Assembly: GCA_023525975.1 (NCBI GenBank)
Contig: CM042022.1
Span: 25,841,001-25,905,000 of the forward strand
Reading direction: 5' to 3'
Length of the DNA stretch: 64,000 nt
From: Smallanthus sonchifolius
Taxonomy: Eukaryota > Streptophyta > Magnoliopsida > Asterales > Asteraceae
A program made the position numbers and the translations under genes. The notes below the pieces were generated by a model, which was not told where the DNA came from, did not search any database, and worked only from the letters and a program-made list of their open reading frames with translations. Shown here one piece after another: positions 1 to 11,025 of the stretch; the first letter of the stretch is position 1, and the number at the start of each line of letters is the position of its first letter.

Positions 1-1373
1 TACAATATCATTGCTAAAAACTGTTACACTCTAGGTGGTGAACATTATTACAATATCGGTGCCGGAAATTCTTATAACATGGGTGGTGAACCGTCTTACA
101 ATCCGGGCAGTGAACATTATAACAATATCGATGCTGAAAATTCCTACAATCAGGGTGGTTAACCCGGTAACAGTGAGATGATGGCTGTATCTCCTGAGAA
201 GATCAAATTGCATAAGACCGATAAGGTATAAAATTCCTTAAATTATTTGTGGTTATCTTTATTTGAGACTAACCATACTATTTTTTGTCAATCCAGACGT
301 TCCATTCTCACAAGGAGTTGGTGGATTGGGTTGTACGGCGAGGACTCGAGAATGGTTACGTCTTAGTCACCCGACGAACAAAGAAAAACGTTGTCGGTGA
401 GGTCTCCCTTGTAAATCTTAGATGTGATCGTGGTGGAGAATACAAAAAAACAGCCACAGTCAGACGCTCCGGCACCAAAAAAACTATCTGTGAGTTTGCA
501 TTGAGAGGGACTTACAAGAAAGTTTCTGGTGGCTGCAGGTGATAGATGATAAACATAACCATAAACCTTCTGAACATCTGCAGGGGCATGCATATGTAAT
601 GAGACCGACAGCGGAGGAAAGCCGTATAGTGGAACAGATGACAAATCAAAAAATTGATCCATGCATCATACTGTCAACGCTGAAGAAATACAACCCCAGC
701 AACTTGTCCAGCCTTAGGACCGTATACAACGAGCAACGAAAGATATGCGCTGCAAATACGGTCAGGGAAACTACAATGCAGGTTTTTTTCAACCTGCTAC
801 GATTAAAGGGTCTTTTTATTACAGTCGGGCTAATAAAACCACTAAAGCCATGGAGGATGTTTTGGATATTGAAAAGACGTCGTATAAGATATGGCGTGCA
901 TTCCCGCATTTGTTGATAATAGACTCTACGTACAAAACGAACATGTACGAGATGCCATTTGTATAGATTTTTCGGTGTTACCTCGACCAGCAAGACGTTT
1001 TGTATCGCGAACGTGTTTATATCAAAAGAACGCGAGAAAAACTTCCGGTGGGTACTACAAACCTTGAAACAAACACTTGATAAGTGTATGGAGCCACGCG
1101 TCATTGTAACCGATAGAGACCTTGCTCCTCGTGAACGCGTGTAAAGCCGAATTCCCACATGCTGCACAGTTACTATGTAGGTGGCACATATTTGAAAACA
1201 TAGGTAAACACTATAAGGCAAGCCTTAAGGGTGATCAGTGGGATACTTTTCAGCATAGGTGGTCGAAGTTGATTAACTCTCCCATAATGGATACGTACAA
1301 CTTCGAGTACGACAAACTCCAACGAATGTTGATCGAGAAACATAAAAGTAAGTTTCATATTCATGTTTGTTAT
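1..1373 (+). pseudogene. MULE (Mutator-like) transposase, 5' part, decayed
   Basis: The 5' two thirds of a MULE transposase that would have cut and pasted its own element. Exon 1 (1-225) encodes imperfect Tyr/Asn/Gly-rich repeats; a probable intron at 226-296 (GT..AG) joins it in phase 0 to a FAR1/WRKY-GCM1-like DNA-binding domain (about 297-590; motifs CDRGGEYK, DDKHNH). The DDE core follows: IDSTYKTNMYEMPF (about 919-960), VTDRD (about 1109-1123) and LLCRWHIFENI (about 1168-1200). Decay is clear: TAA at 160-162 and frameshifts near 535, 800, 960 and 1127. A GTAAGT donor at 1348 suggests that the following Cassandra insertion fell in an intron; coding resumes after 11050. The family is certain from motif order; the gene is non-functional as it stands. 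The left end of the MULE lies outside the window. Confidence 0.85.
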
Positions 1374-1651
1374 TGTAACATCCGACCTCTCATACCAACA
1401 ATATTGCTCGCTTTTCCCTCTAAGAGCTCATGGATTTGTTTTTTGTTGCCCGGGTGAAAACTTCCCAGGGGTCACCCATCCCTGGATTACTCCCACCCGA
1501 GTACGCTTAACTGTGAAGTTCTCCTATCATCCACAATATTAAGCCCCAAAACATGTTGTGGTATTTGAGGCGGGGCATTCCCTATGAACCCAGCATCTCT
1601 CCTGTGGATAGAACAGAACAGAACGATATGAGATTTGCCTAAGGTGTTACA
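1374..1651 (-). repeat. Cassandra 3' LTR (left copy) with 5S-like block
   Basis: A 278-bp LTR. The block about 1443-1525 read on the minus strand resembles 5S rRNA, including the parts equivalent to GTTAAGCGT and GGGTGACCCCTGGGAAG. In Cassandra this block is known to contain the RNA polymerase III internal promoter. It is not a 5S gene: the rest of the 120-nt 5S sequence is not followed faithfully. Confidence 0.85.
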
Positions 1652-1800
1652 AACACCCCCCCGGGACTCATCGTCCTCGATGAGGTTTGCCCCACTATCG
1701 TAAATGTAACATCCCAAAATGTCGAGAAATAAAGTTAATGAGTTCAAGCGGGCCGAATTCGGGCCGGGTCAGTCGCGAACCGGGTTTGGGGAGGTCTCCC

Positions 1801-1810
1801 CTATAAATAG
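1801..1810 (+). promoter_or_regulatory. TATA box of element 1
   Basis: CTATAAATAG about 100 bp into the LTR, followed about 25-35 bp later by a CT-rich stretch suited to initiation. The same box lies at 8802-8811 in the 3' LTR. Elements 3 and 4 have the same decamer in their LTRs. Confidence 0.7.
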
Positions 1811-2165
1811 CCAAGGTCACCACATGTTTCTCTCATTTGCAATTCTAGAGAGAGAAAAACCGTAGAGAGAGAAAGTGTCAGAATCGCACAAGATTGCACC
1901 CGCTCGTGTCTCTTGCACTCGTGAGAAGAACCTCCGGATCAGAAGCTCGATTCAGGTAACAATCCGACCTAAATCAGAGTTTTAGTTCGTTTTTGGGTTT
2001 TTCGGGTTTTTGGTGAAAAGGTAAGGTTTGAACGGATGAAACTGAAAGATAATCATGGATTTGAGTTCCTTAATGGAAAACGAACGTTTTGAATGCAACA
2101 GGTTCGGGATCTTGACATGATCAGACCCGAATGCGAAAGTTAGGGTTTTTCGCGAAGAACAGGTC

Positions 2166-2386
2166 GTGCGCACTTGCTAAGTGCGCACGGAGCAGGTCCT
2201 GCGCACTTGCTAAGTGCGCAGGAGGAGGGACCTGCGCACTTGATAAGAGCGCAGGAGGAGGGACCTGCGCACTTGCTAAGTGCGCAGGAGGAGGGAACTG
2301 CGTACTTGATAAGTGCGCAGGCAGCAGGGTCTGCGCACTTGCTAAGTGCGCAGGCAGCAGGGTCTGCGCACTTGGCAAGTGCGCAG
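2166..2386 (+). repeat. Seven-copy 33-bp palindromic repeat array (element 1 LTR)
   Basis: Units begin at 2166, 2199, 2232, 2265, 2298, 2331 and 2364. Each has inverted arms TGCGCACTT and AAGTGCGCA around a short loop, then a 10-bp spacer (often GGAGGAGGGA or GCAGCAGGGT). The 3' LTR has only five units (9167-9321). The array lies downstream of the TATA box and upstream of the splice donor, so it should be in the RNA leader and could fold as a row of hairpins. Long ORFs here on both strands are artefacts of the repeat. Confidence 0.9.
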
Positions 2387-2534
2387 ACATCAGAACTGAT
2401 TAAGTGAAGTCAGTATGTTAGAATGGTTAAACCGTTAGAGTCGGGATTGGTCTGATGTGTATTTAACTAATCAATTCAGATCGGAAGTGAGGTTGTTGGA
2501 CCTTCGTTTAGGACAACCCGTATTAGCGTATCAG

Positions 2535-3533
2535 GTGAGTTCTAGAGCCCTCTTTTAAATGTTTTGTTAAATGTTTTGGGCTGGTGTGCATACTTACGAA
2601 ATGATGTTTTAACGAAGTGATGTTTTAACGAAATGATGTTTTAACGAAATGATGTTTTAACGAAAGGAAAGGTTATGAAGTGTTTTTGCCAAAAAGGTTT
2701 ACGAATGTTTATGAACGGTCTAAATGAAGAAATGTTTAATGAAAAGGGAAAGAGGTAAAGGTTTAAAGAAGTCATTACAAATCTAATCTGTCGAATGAAT
2801 GGAATTGACGAACGAAGTCTGGGAATGTGATTCCCAGCCTTGTGGTAGATTATGGACAGCGAGCCATAGTTGCCATAAGAACAACAGGGGTAGTGTCTTA
2901 GTGGCCTGCCAATGGTTTTGATGTTGTACAACTGGTAAGGGAGTAACGACGGTTACTCGGGTGATGACGATCATCCTAAGTGAATGGTAATGGGAAATCA
3001 ATGACGGCGATACGTAACGGTTGATTTCCAAAGGAAAGATGCGTGTTGGGCAATGACGGCGATACGTAACGGTTGACCCCACGTATTGAATGGTAATGGG
3101 AAATCAATGACGGCGATACGTAACGGTTGATTTCCAAAGGAAAGATGCGTGTTGGGCAATGACGGCGATACGTAACGGTTGACCCCACGTATTGAATGGT
3201 TGTGGCAATGATGACGATATGTAACGGTTGCCCACAACATCAAGGGTCCCTTCGGGGACACAAAGACGCGTAACGATACAGAATTTAGATAATAATGTAT
3301 GACTTAAATGAATGTTAAAAGTTTTAATGAACGATCCGTTTAACGGTGTTTATGATTATAATGTTGATGATGATATGGGTACGAAACCTTTTTAAAGATG
3401 TTATTATTACATGCTTTTGTGAAAGGTTTTACTAAATGAATGAATGATATGTTTTTGGCAAATGTTGATGTTAAAGTTTTTATGAAATGCTAGAACTCAC
3501 CAGCGTAGCTGACTTTTTAGTATGCACATTCAG
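2535..3533 (+). other. Probable leader intron within element 1 LTR
   Basis: CAG|GTGAGT at 2534/2535 is an almost ideal plant 5' splice site; TTCAG|G at 3533/3534 is a good 3' splice site preceded by a branch-like GCTGAC (about 3508-3513). The donor segment GGTGAGTTCTAG (2534-2545) is perfectly complementary to CTAGAACTCACC (3490-3501), just upstream of the branch-like motif. A similar arrangement occurs in element 2, in the split LTR around the hAT and, in shorter form, in element 4. Splicing itself is inferred. Confidence 0.5.
2981..3192 (+). repeat. Two 106-bp tandem repeats in element 1 LTR
   Basis: Near-identical units at 2981-3086 and 3087-3192, each with two copies of a smaller GACGGCGATACGTAACGGTT motif; a diverged further copy follows at about 3208. 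The same pair is present in the 3' LTR (about 9900-10110). Short antisense ORFs here simply follow the repeat. Confidence 0.88.
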
Positions 3534-3795
3534 GTTAAGGCAGGTATGGACGATGGACGGTGATGCTTGGCAAGCGAGAAGAGTTACCCGGTCGATCATG
3601 AAGACTGGCATCCCGTTATGAGTTGTTTATGTTAAGTTTATGTATTTGACAATGTACGCTTCCGCATGTATGAACAAGTTTTTAGTTATGTTGAATGAAT
3701 GATTCCGCTGCGTTATTTGATATTCATGTTTAAGAACTGTTTGTGAATGAGTAAATCCAACGAGTGAGGCCTCCCGGGTTTGGGGCCTTACAAGT

Positions 3796-3807
3796 TGGTA
3801 TCAGAGC
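3796..3807 (+). other. Element 1 primer-binding site (tRNA-iMet)
   Basis: TGGTATCAGAGC three bases after the 5' LTR end, matching the complement of the initiator tRNA-Met 3' end. Confidence 0.9.
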
Positions 3808-4122
3808 AATAGTCTGAGAGATTCGGACACTCCCAGTGTCTGAACTTAAACTTTGAATGGGACCGAAAGAGGATGCCAGTACGGGTAACTCGAGCCAAAG
3901 AATCAGGTATGAAAAGTAGAATATGTGTATGTATTATGCCTTAGAAAGGGTTAGGTAAGGACTTGTGTTATGATGGAATCACAAAGGTGGTCAAATAGAA
4001 ATCGAAAGGTAGTGTAATGGTTAATTGCAAATGGCCATTGTATATTAACATCTTACAGTACTTATTGAATTTTATTTGTTAACTAGCGTGATGACATTGG
4101 ATTTCTTGTCTTATAGAACGAA

Positions 4123-7100
4123 ATGGAGAGGAGAGGGAACGGAAGGCGTGGTGGCCGTACCGGTGGTCGTACCGGCGGTCGAAATGGTGGGCGTGGCAGG
4201 ATTCCTGCGCGCCAAGGGCACAGCGAAGAAGGAAGTGTTCACACTGAACCGACGGTTAGTGTGCATGGAACTGAACAGACACAAGTTGCAGAACAACCTT
4301 TCACTTTTGAACCAGAAGTGAGAGCAGCCATAGCTCGAGAGTTCTCCGAGTTGATGAAGACTTCTCTGCCAAGTCTGTTGGCTGAAGCGTTAAAGAAAGT
4401 TAGTGGGGAAGGCGGATCTAGTGCGGCAACTGGTGCTCAGAACAACGAGACCGACAACGCACCGCCTGCTCGCGGGTGCGACTATAAGTCATTTAAGGCA
4501 TGTGACCCGCCGGTCCTGACTGGGAAGAAGGACGCGGTGGATACTTTTGATTGGGTAATACGTATGGAAGCCGCCATCCGTCTGAGCGAGTGTCGAGGTA
4601 ATCAAGTAGTGAAGTTTGCTGCTAACTCCTTGAGGGAGGAAGCATCCCACTGGTGGGAAGGTGTACGTCAGGCTAAGGGGGATGAGGTTGTTGACTCAAT
4701 GATGTGCTTGAAAACTTTTGTGATCAAGAATTTCTGCCCGAGGAACGAGATTGAGAAGTTAGAGAGGGAATTTCTGGGTTTGAAGGCCGGGAGCATGACG
4801 CACCGGCAGTACACAACCCGATTCAATAAACTGGCACGTCTGGTGCCACATCTTGTTACGACGGAGGAAAGAAAGATTGCCTGCTATATTCAAGGGTTGC
4901 CGGACCAGGTCCGCACCTATGTTAAGGCAAACGCCCCTACTACCTATGATTCGGCAGTAGAGTTAAGTGGCGTGGTATTTGACGATCTGGCACTGAATGT
5001 TGTTGCCGTTGAAGAGCAAAAGAAGAGACCGAGCTTCTCAAACAAGCGAACTGGGGGAAGGATGTTTGGGGCTCGTGATAAGAGAGCTCGGGTGAACGAG
5101 CCGACTGTTTGTAAGAAGTGTGAAAGAGAGCATGTAGGTGAATGCAGACTGGGATCTAACTTGTGCTTTAAGTGTGGCAAGACCGGGCACTACTCCCGTG
5201 AATGCCCACGACACTTCAAGTGCTATAATTGTGGGGATGCCGGTCATCTGAGTAGGGAATGTCCGAAACCGAGAATGGGTGAAGCCGGGAAAGAGAAAGG
5301 CCCGGAAAGGAAAGAAGAGAGGCCCCGAGCGAAGACTTGTGCGTACGCGCTGACGCAAGACCAGGCCAGAATGGACCCCGACGTGGCGTCAGGTACGTTC
5401 GTCCTTGACAACACTCTTGTTTCTGTGTTATTTGATTCGGGTGCCAGTAAGAGTTTTATATCTGCGACTTTTTGTAAACGCGTGAAGTACACTGTCAGTA
5501 AGTTCGAAAGGGCCTTTAGCGTAGAAACCGCTGAGGGTAGAACTGCAAGAGTAACCGATGTAGTTGAAAACTCCACGATAAAAATAGAAGGTCATAGGTT
5601 CCCTGTCAGATTGTGTGTTATGGTTTTGGGAGGGTTTGATGTCGTGTTAGGCATGGATTGGCTAACTGCCAATGAAGCGCAAATTATATGTAAACGAAAG
5701 ATAATCCGACTCAAGGCTCCGGATGGTAGAAAAGTCGAGGTTTTTGGAGATCGTGACGTCCCGATGCCAAACGTCATCTCGATGATTAAGGCAACAGATT
5801 ACTTAAGGCGTGGATGCGAGGCTTATCTGGTGTACGTGATTAACAAGTGTAAGGAAGTGAAGGAACTAGACGATGTACCCGTGGTACGCGAGTACCCGGA
5901 GGTGTTTCCAGAGGATTTGCCTGGGATACCACCCGACAGAGAGATTGAGTTCCGAATCGACTTAGTACCAGATGCCCAGCCCGTGTCTAAGGCTCCATAT
6001 CGATTAGCACTAGTGGAAATGAAAGAACTTATGGTACAACTAGACGAGTTACTTGAGAAAGGATTTATCCAACCGAGCATCTCGCCGTGGGGTGCTCCGG
6101 TGTTGTTTGTGAAGAAGAAAGACGGTTCGATGAGAATGTGTATTGATTATCGCGAGTTGAACAAGCGTACCGTAAAGAACAAGTACCCGTTACCAAGGAT
6201 CGATGATCTGTTTGACCAATTGCAAGGCGCAAGTTGGTTCTCGAAAATCGACCTTCGGTCCGGGTACCATCAGTTGAAGGTGAGGGGAGAAGACATACCG
6301 AAAACCGCATTTCGCACGCGTTATGGACATTTCGAGTTTCGCGTGATGTCTTTTGGATTGACGAACGCCCCCGCAACGTTCATGGATTTTATGAATAGGG
6401 TTTGTCGACCGATGCTGGACCGATCGGTAATAGTGTTCATCGATGACATCCTTATCTACTCCAAGAATGAGGGTGATCACGCGTGTCACTTAAAGGAAGT
6501 ATTGGAAGCTCTGAAGAAGGAGAAGTTGTATGCTAAGTTCTCTAAATGTGCGTTCTGGCTTAGGGAAGTCCAATTCCTAGGTCACGTCATTAACCCGAAC
6601 GACATTATGGTTGACCCAGCAAAGATAGTGACGGTAAGGGAATGGGACATTCCTAAAACGCCAACTGAAATCCGTATTTTCTTGGGATTGGCGGGCTACT
6701 ATCGAAGATTCATCCAGGATTTCTCGAAAATAGCTTCGCGTTGACGAAGTTGACTCGGAAGGAGGTAAAGTATGAATGGGGTTCGGCCCAGGATGAGGCG
6801 TTTAAGGAATTTTTCTCGAGGGCAATGAAGACTTAGTGGTATACTCTGACGCTTCGGGTCAGGGTTTGGGATGCGTATTGATGCAACGCGGGAGAGTGAT
6901 CGTGTATGCGTCACGGCAGTTGAAGATTCATGAAGCTAATTATCCGACTCACGATTTGGAGCTTGCTGCTGTCGTGTTCGCATTGAAAATCTGGAGGCAC
7001 TACCTTTACGGGGTGAAGTTTACTATTTACTCAGACCACAAAAGTTTGAAGTACTTCTTCGAACAAAGGGAGCTTAATATGAGGCAGAGGCGATGGTTGG

Positions 7101-8665
7101 AACTCCTGAAGGATTATGACTGTGAGATCATGTGCCATCCTGGAAAGGCAAACGTGGTGGCTGACGCTCTAAGCCGAAAGGATGTGCCTACTCCTATTAG
7201 AGTGAAAGCTTACCAGTTGGTGGTAACATCGGACGTGACGAGAGAAATTGAAAAGGCTCAAGATGAGGCACTTAAGGAGGAAAACATAAAGAAGGAAAGG
7301 ATGGTTGGCCAACAGGATAAGTTAGAATATAACACTCTTGGTGTTAGGACACGATTTGGACGGGTATGGATACCTATGGGTGGCGAGCTTAGAACCAAGA
7401 TCTTGGATGAGGCTCATAAGTCTCGTTACTCTATCCATCCCGGTACCAATAAAATGTATCAAGATCTGAGGAAGGAATACTGGTGGCCTGGAATGAAACG
7501 TGATGTGACGAAGTATGTAAGCAAGTGCTTGACTTGCTCGCAAGTAAAGGCCGAGCACCAGAAACTGTATGGAAAGATTCAACCACTTGATATACCGGAA
7601 TGGAAGTGGGAACACAGTACCATGGACTTCATAACTAAGCTACCTCGCACAGCTAAAGGTCATGACACCATTTGGGTAATTGTGGACCGTTTAACGAAGA
7701 TTGCTCATTTCCTACCTATTCGCGAGACGTTCTCGTCGGAAATGTTAGCGGAAGTATTTATTAACGAAGTAGTAGCACGGCATGGGATGCCTTTGACGAT
7801 TGTATCTGACCGGGACACACGATTCACATCGAGGTTCTGGAAAAGATTTCACGAGGCGATGAGCACGAGGCTTAACATCAGCACAGCATACCACCCGCAA
7901 ATGGATGGTCAGTCCGAAAGGACCATTCAGACATTGGAGGATATGCTCCGTGCTTGTATTATCGACTTCGGTGGCAGTTGGGACAGCCATCTGCCGTTAG
8001 CCGAATTCTCTTACAACAATAGTCATCACACGACTATAGGCATGCCGCCTTATGAAATGTTGTATGGTAGAAGATGCAGGACCCCGGTTTGTTGGGGTGA
8101 GATTGGACAGAAGGAGTTAGGAAGTCTGGAAGTCATAAAAGAAACGTCGGAAAGGTTTGATCAAATCAAAGCTCGAATGAAGGCCGCACAAGATCGTCAG
8201 AAATCCTATGCGGATAGACGACGAAGGCCTATCGAGTTTGATGTTGGGGACAGAGTAATGTTGAAAGTGTCGCCCTGGAAGGGAATCATACGATTCAGGA
8301 AGAGAGGAAAGTTAAGTCCGAGGTTTGTCGGACCGTTCAGGATAATGGCACGGGTCGGGGAAGTCGCTTATCGGTTGGAGTTTCCTGATGAGTTAAGTGG
8401 GATTCATCCTACCTTCCATGTATCACACTTGCGAAAGTGTTTGGCGGATGAATCGGCTCACGTACCACTTACTGACATCGAGGTCGACAACAGCCTTAAT
8501 TACATCGAAGAACCCGTGGCTATCTTAGACCGAAAGGAGAAGCGTTTGCGTAATAAAGTTATTCCATTGGTTAAAGTCCAATGGAGGCACCGAAAGGGAT
8601 CGGAGGCTACATGGGAAACGGAGGCGGAAATGAGGGAGTCGTACCCTCAATTATTTGACTTGTGA
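4123..8665 (+). pseudogene. Element 1 gag-pol polyprotein, frameshifted
   Basis: Encodes the structural and replication proteins of element 1. The first open segment (4123-6744, 873 aa) has an Arg/Gly-rich N-terminus, a Retrotrans_gag region, two CCHC knuckles (from residue about 348), aspartic protease DSGA (about 438-441) and RT with KIDLRSGYHQL (catalytic Asp about 710) and FIDDIL (about 772). The second (6836-8665) has RNase H (YSDASGQGLG), integrase zinc finger (HPGTN, then CLTC), a DDE core (TMDFITKLP, VSDRD, SERT) and a C-terminal chromodomain-like region. The reading frame is lost at about 6741 (one base missing compared with element 2) and at about 6812-6820 (about 34 bases missing), a net change of 35. 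All visible catalytic residues are conserved, so damage seems confined to the RT-RNase H junction. Confidence 0.93.
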
Positions 8666-8691
8666 TAGGTTTCGGGGACGAAACCTATTAT

Positions 8692-8704
8692 AAGGGGGGT
8701 AGAC
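8692..8704 (+). other. Element 1 polypurine tract
   Basis: AAGGGGGGTAGAC lies directly before the 3' LTR at 8706, the expected plus-strand primer. Confidence 0.8.
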
Positions 8705-8705
8705 T

Positions 8706-10711
8706 TGTAACATCCCAAAATGTCGAGAAATAAAGTTAACGAGTTCAAGCGGGCCGAAGTCGGGCAGGGTCAGTCGCGAACCGGGTTTAGGGAGGTCTCC
8801 CCTATAAATAGCCAAGGTCACCACATGTTTCTCTCATTTGCAATTCTAGAGAGAGAAAAACCGTAGAGAGAGAAAGTGTCAGAATCGCACAAGATTGCAC
8901 CCGTTCGTGTCTCTTGCACTCGTGAGAAGAACCTCCGGATCAGAAGCTCGATTCAGGTAACGATCCGACCTAAATCTGAGTTTTAGTTCGTTTTTGGGTT
9001 TTTCGGGTTTTTGGTGAAAAGGTAAGGTTTGAACGGATGAAACTGAAAGATAATCATGGATTTGAGTTCCTTAATGGAAAACGAACGTTTTGAATGCAAC
9101 AGGTTCAGGATCTTGACATGATCAGACCCGAATGCGAAAGTTAGGGTTTTTCACGAAGAACAGGTCGTGCGCACTTGCTAAGTGCGCACGGAGCAGGTCC
9201 TGCGCACTTGCTAAGTGCGCAGGAGGAGGGAACTGCGCACTTGATAAGTGCGCAGGCAGCAGGGTCTGCGCACTTGCTAAGTGCGCAGGCAGCAGGGTCT
9301 GCGCACTTGGCAAGTGCGCAGACATCAGAACTGATTAAGTGAAGTCAGTATGTTAGAATGGTTAAACCGTTAGAGTCGGGATTGGTCTGATGTGTATTTA
9401 ACTAATCAATTCAGATCGGAAGTGAGGTTGTTGGACCTTCGTTTAGGACAACCCGTATTAGCGTATCAGGTGAGTTCTAGAGCCCTCTTTTAAATGTTTT
9501 GTTAAATGTTTTGGGCTGGTGTGCATACTTACGAAATGATGTTTTAACGAAGTGATGTTTTAACGAAATGATGTTTTAACGAAAGGAAAGGTTATGAAGT
9601 GTTTTTGCCAAAAAGGTTTACGAATGTTTATGAACGGTCTAAATGAAGAAATGTTTAATGAAAAGGGAAAGAGGTAAAGGTTTAAAGAAGTCATTACAAA
9701 TCTAATCTGTCGAATGAATGGAATTGACGAACGAAGTCTGGGAATGTGATTCCCAGCCTTGTGGTAGATTATGGACAGCGAGCCATAGTTGCCATAAGAA
9801 CAACAGGGGTAGTGTCTTAGTGGCCTGCCAATGGTTTTGATGTTGTACAACTGGTAAGGGAGTAACGACGGTTACTCGGGTGATGACGATCATCCTAAGT
9901 GAATGGTAATGGGAAATCAATGACGGCGATACGTAACGGTTGATTTCCAAAGGAAAGATGCGTGTTGGGCAATGACGGCGATACGTAACGGTTGACCCCA
10001 CGTATTGAATGGTAATGGGAAATCAATGACGGCGATACGTAACGGTTGATTTCCAAAGGAAAGATGCGTGTTGGGCAATGACGGCGATACGTAACGGTTG
10101 ACCCCACGTATTGAATGGTTGTGGCAATGACGACGATATGTAACGGTTGCCCACAACATCAAGGGTCCCTTCGGGGACACAAAGACGCGTAACGATACAG
10201 AATTTAGATAATAATGTATGACTTAAATGAATGTTAAAAGTTTTAATGAACGATCCGTTTAACGGTGTTTATGATTATAATGTTGATGATGATATGGGTA
10301 CGAAACCTTTTTAAAGATGTTATTATTACATGCTTTTGTGAAAGGTTTTACTAAATGAATGAATGATATGTTTTTGGCAAATGTTGATGTTAAAGTTTTT
10401 ATGAAATGCTAGAACTCACCAGCGTAGCTGACTTTTTAGTATGCACATTCAGGTTAAGGCAGGTATGGACGATGGACGGTGATGCTTGGCAAGCGAGAAG
10501 AGTTACCCGGTCGATCATGAAGACTGGCATCCCGTTATGAGTTGTTTATGTTAAGTTTATGTATTTGACAATGTACGCTTCCGCATGTATGAACAAGTTT
10601 TTAGTTATGTTGAATGAATGATTCCGTTGCGTTATTTGATATTCATGTTTACGAACTGTTTGTGAATGAGTAAATCCAACGAGTGAGGCCTCCCGGGTTT
10701 GGGGCCTTACA
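8706..10711 (+). repeat. Element 1 3' LTR
   Basis: A 2006-bp LTR colinear with 1705-3792: TATA box 8802-8811, five 33-bp palindromic units 9167-9321, donor GGTGAGTTCTAG at about 9469, the 106-bp repeats and CTAGAACTCACC at about 10409. Followed by TSD gtaaa. Confidence 0.93.
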
Positions 10712-10736
10712 GTAAACAGAACAGAACGGGAGTGGC

Positions 10737-10748
10737 TCTGATACCATT
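10737..10748 (-). other. Cassandra primer-binding site (tRNA-iMet)
   Basis: On the minus strand the sequence just inside the right LTR reads TGGTATCAGAGCC, complementary to the 3' end of initiator tRNA-Met. Its position next to the 10749 LTR boundary shows that this LTR is the 5' one and the element runs on the minus strand. Confidence 0.8.
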
Positions 10749-11025
10749 TGTAACATCTGACCTCTCATACTAACAATATTGTCCTCTTTGCCCCTAAGAA
10801 CTCACGGATTTGTTTTTGGTTGCCCGGGTGAAAACATCCCAGGGGTCACCCATCCCTAGATTACTCCCACCCGAGCACGCTTAACTGTGAAGTTCTCCTC
10901 TCATCCACTATATTAAGCCCCAAAACGCGTTGTGGTATTTGAGGCGGGGCATTCCTTATGAACCCAACATCTCTCCCGTGGACAGAACATAACAGAACGA
11001 TATGAGATTTGCCTAAGGTGTTACA
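10749..11025 (-). repeat. Cassandra 5' LTR (right copy)
   Basis: A 277-bp LTR, colinear with 1374-1651 and with the same TGTAACA/TGTTACA ends and 5S-like block (about 10816-10898). It differs from its partner by scattered substitutions, more than the near-identical LTRs of element 1, which agrees with the nesting order. Confidence 0.85.

Larger units (their letters stand above)
1705..3792 (+). repeat. Element 1 5' LTR
   Basis: A 2088-bp LTR beginning TGTAACA and ending TTACA. In order it holds a TATA box (1801-1810), a CT/GA-rich probable transcription start zone (about 1830-1875), seven 33-bp palindromic repeats (2166-2386), a strong splice donor (2535), 16-bp repeats of aacgaaatgatgtttt type (about 2595-2660), two 106-bp repeats (2981-3192) and a splice acceptor (3533). 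It is 82 bp longer than the 3' LTR, fully explained by two extra 33-bp units and one extra 16-bp unit. Confidence 0.93.
1705..10711 (+). mobile_element. Element 1: Tekay-like Ty3/gypsy chromovirus
   Basis: A complete but coding-damaged LTR retrotransposon of 9007 bp, inserted in the Cassandra internal region. LTRs are 1705-3792 and 8706-10711; the TSD gtaaa is perfect (1700-1704 and 10712-10716). Order is LTR, tRNA-iMet primer site, gag, protease, RT, RNase H, integrase, C-terminal chromodomain-like region, polypurine tract, LTR. By eye the LTRs differ by roughly a dozen substitutions plus two repeat-number changes, so insertion is recent. The chromodomain-like tail and iMet primer place it near the Tekay/Del chromoviruses; the clade name is inference from motif style. 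Confidence 0.93.
1374..11025 (-). mobile_element. Cassandra TRIM retrotransposon, split by element 1
   Basis: A tiny non-autonomous LTR element lying in the MULE transposase. Its LTRs (1374-1651 and 10749-11025) begin TGTAACA and end TGTTACA and contain a stretch resembling 5S rRNA on the minus strand, the hallmark of Cassandra. The remaining internal sequence is about 90 bp: a G-rich polypurine tract (complement of about 1655-1668) at the left and a tRNA-iMet primer site at the right, which fixes minus orientation. Target-site duplication is gttat (1369-1373) versus gttgt (11026-11030), four of five matching, consistent with an old insertion. There is no coding capacity, so movement would need enzymes from other elements. 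It was later cut by element 1 at 1705. Confidence 0.87.

Noticed and set aside
1440..1530. 5S rRNA gene
   Set aside because: Only part of the 5S sequence is present, within an LTR that has a second copy at 10749-11025; best explained by Cassandra.
2166..2386. CRISPR-like repeat-spacer array
   Set aside because: Repeats are palindromic with short, nearly constant spacers, in a plant LTR; no cas genes.
2121..2407. ORFs of 77-90 aa on both strands at the 33-bp repeats (also 9122-9338)
   Set aside because: A repeat length divisible by three and no stops within the unit make all frames open; both strands and several frames are open at once, and copy number differs between LTRs.
4123..8665. Endogenous pararetrovirus
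   Set aside because: LTRs with target duplications and an integrase domain show Ty3/gypsy retrotransposons; no movement protein seen.
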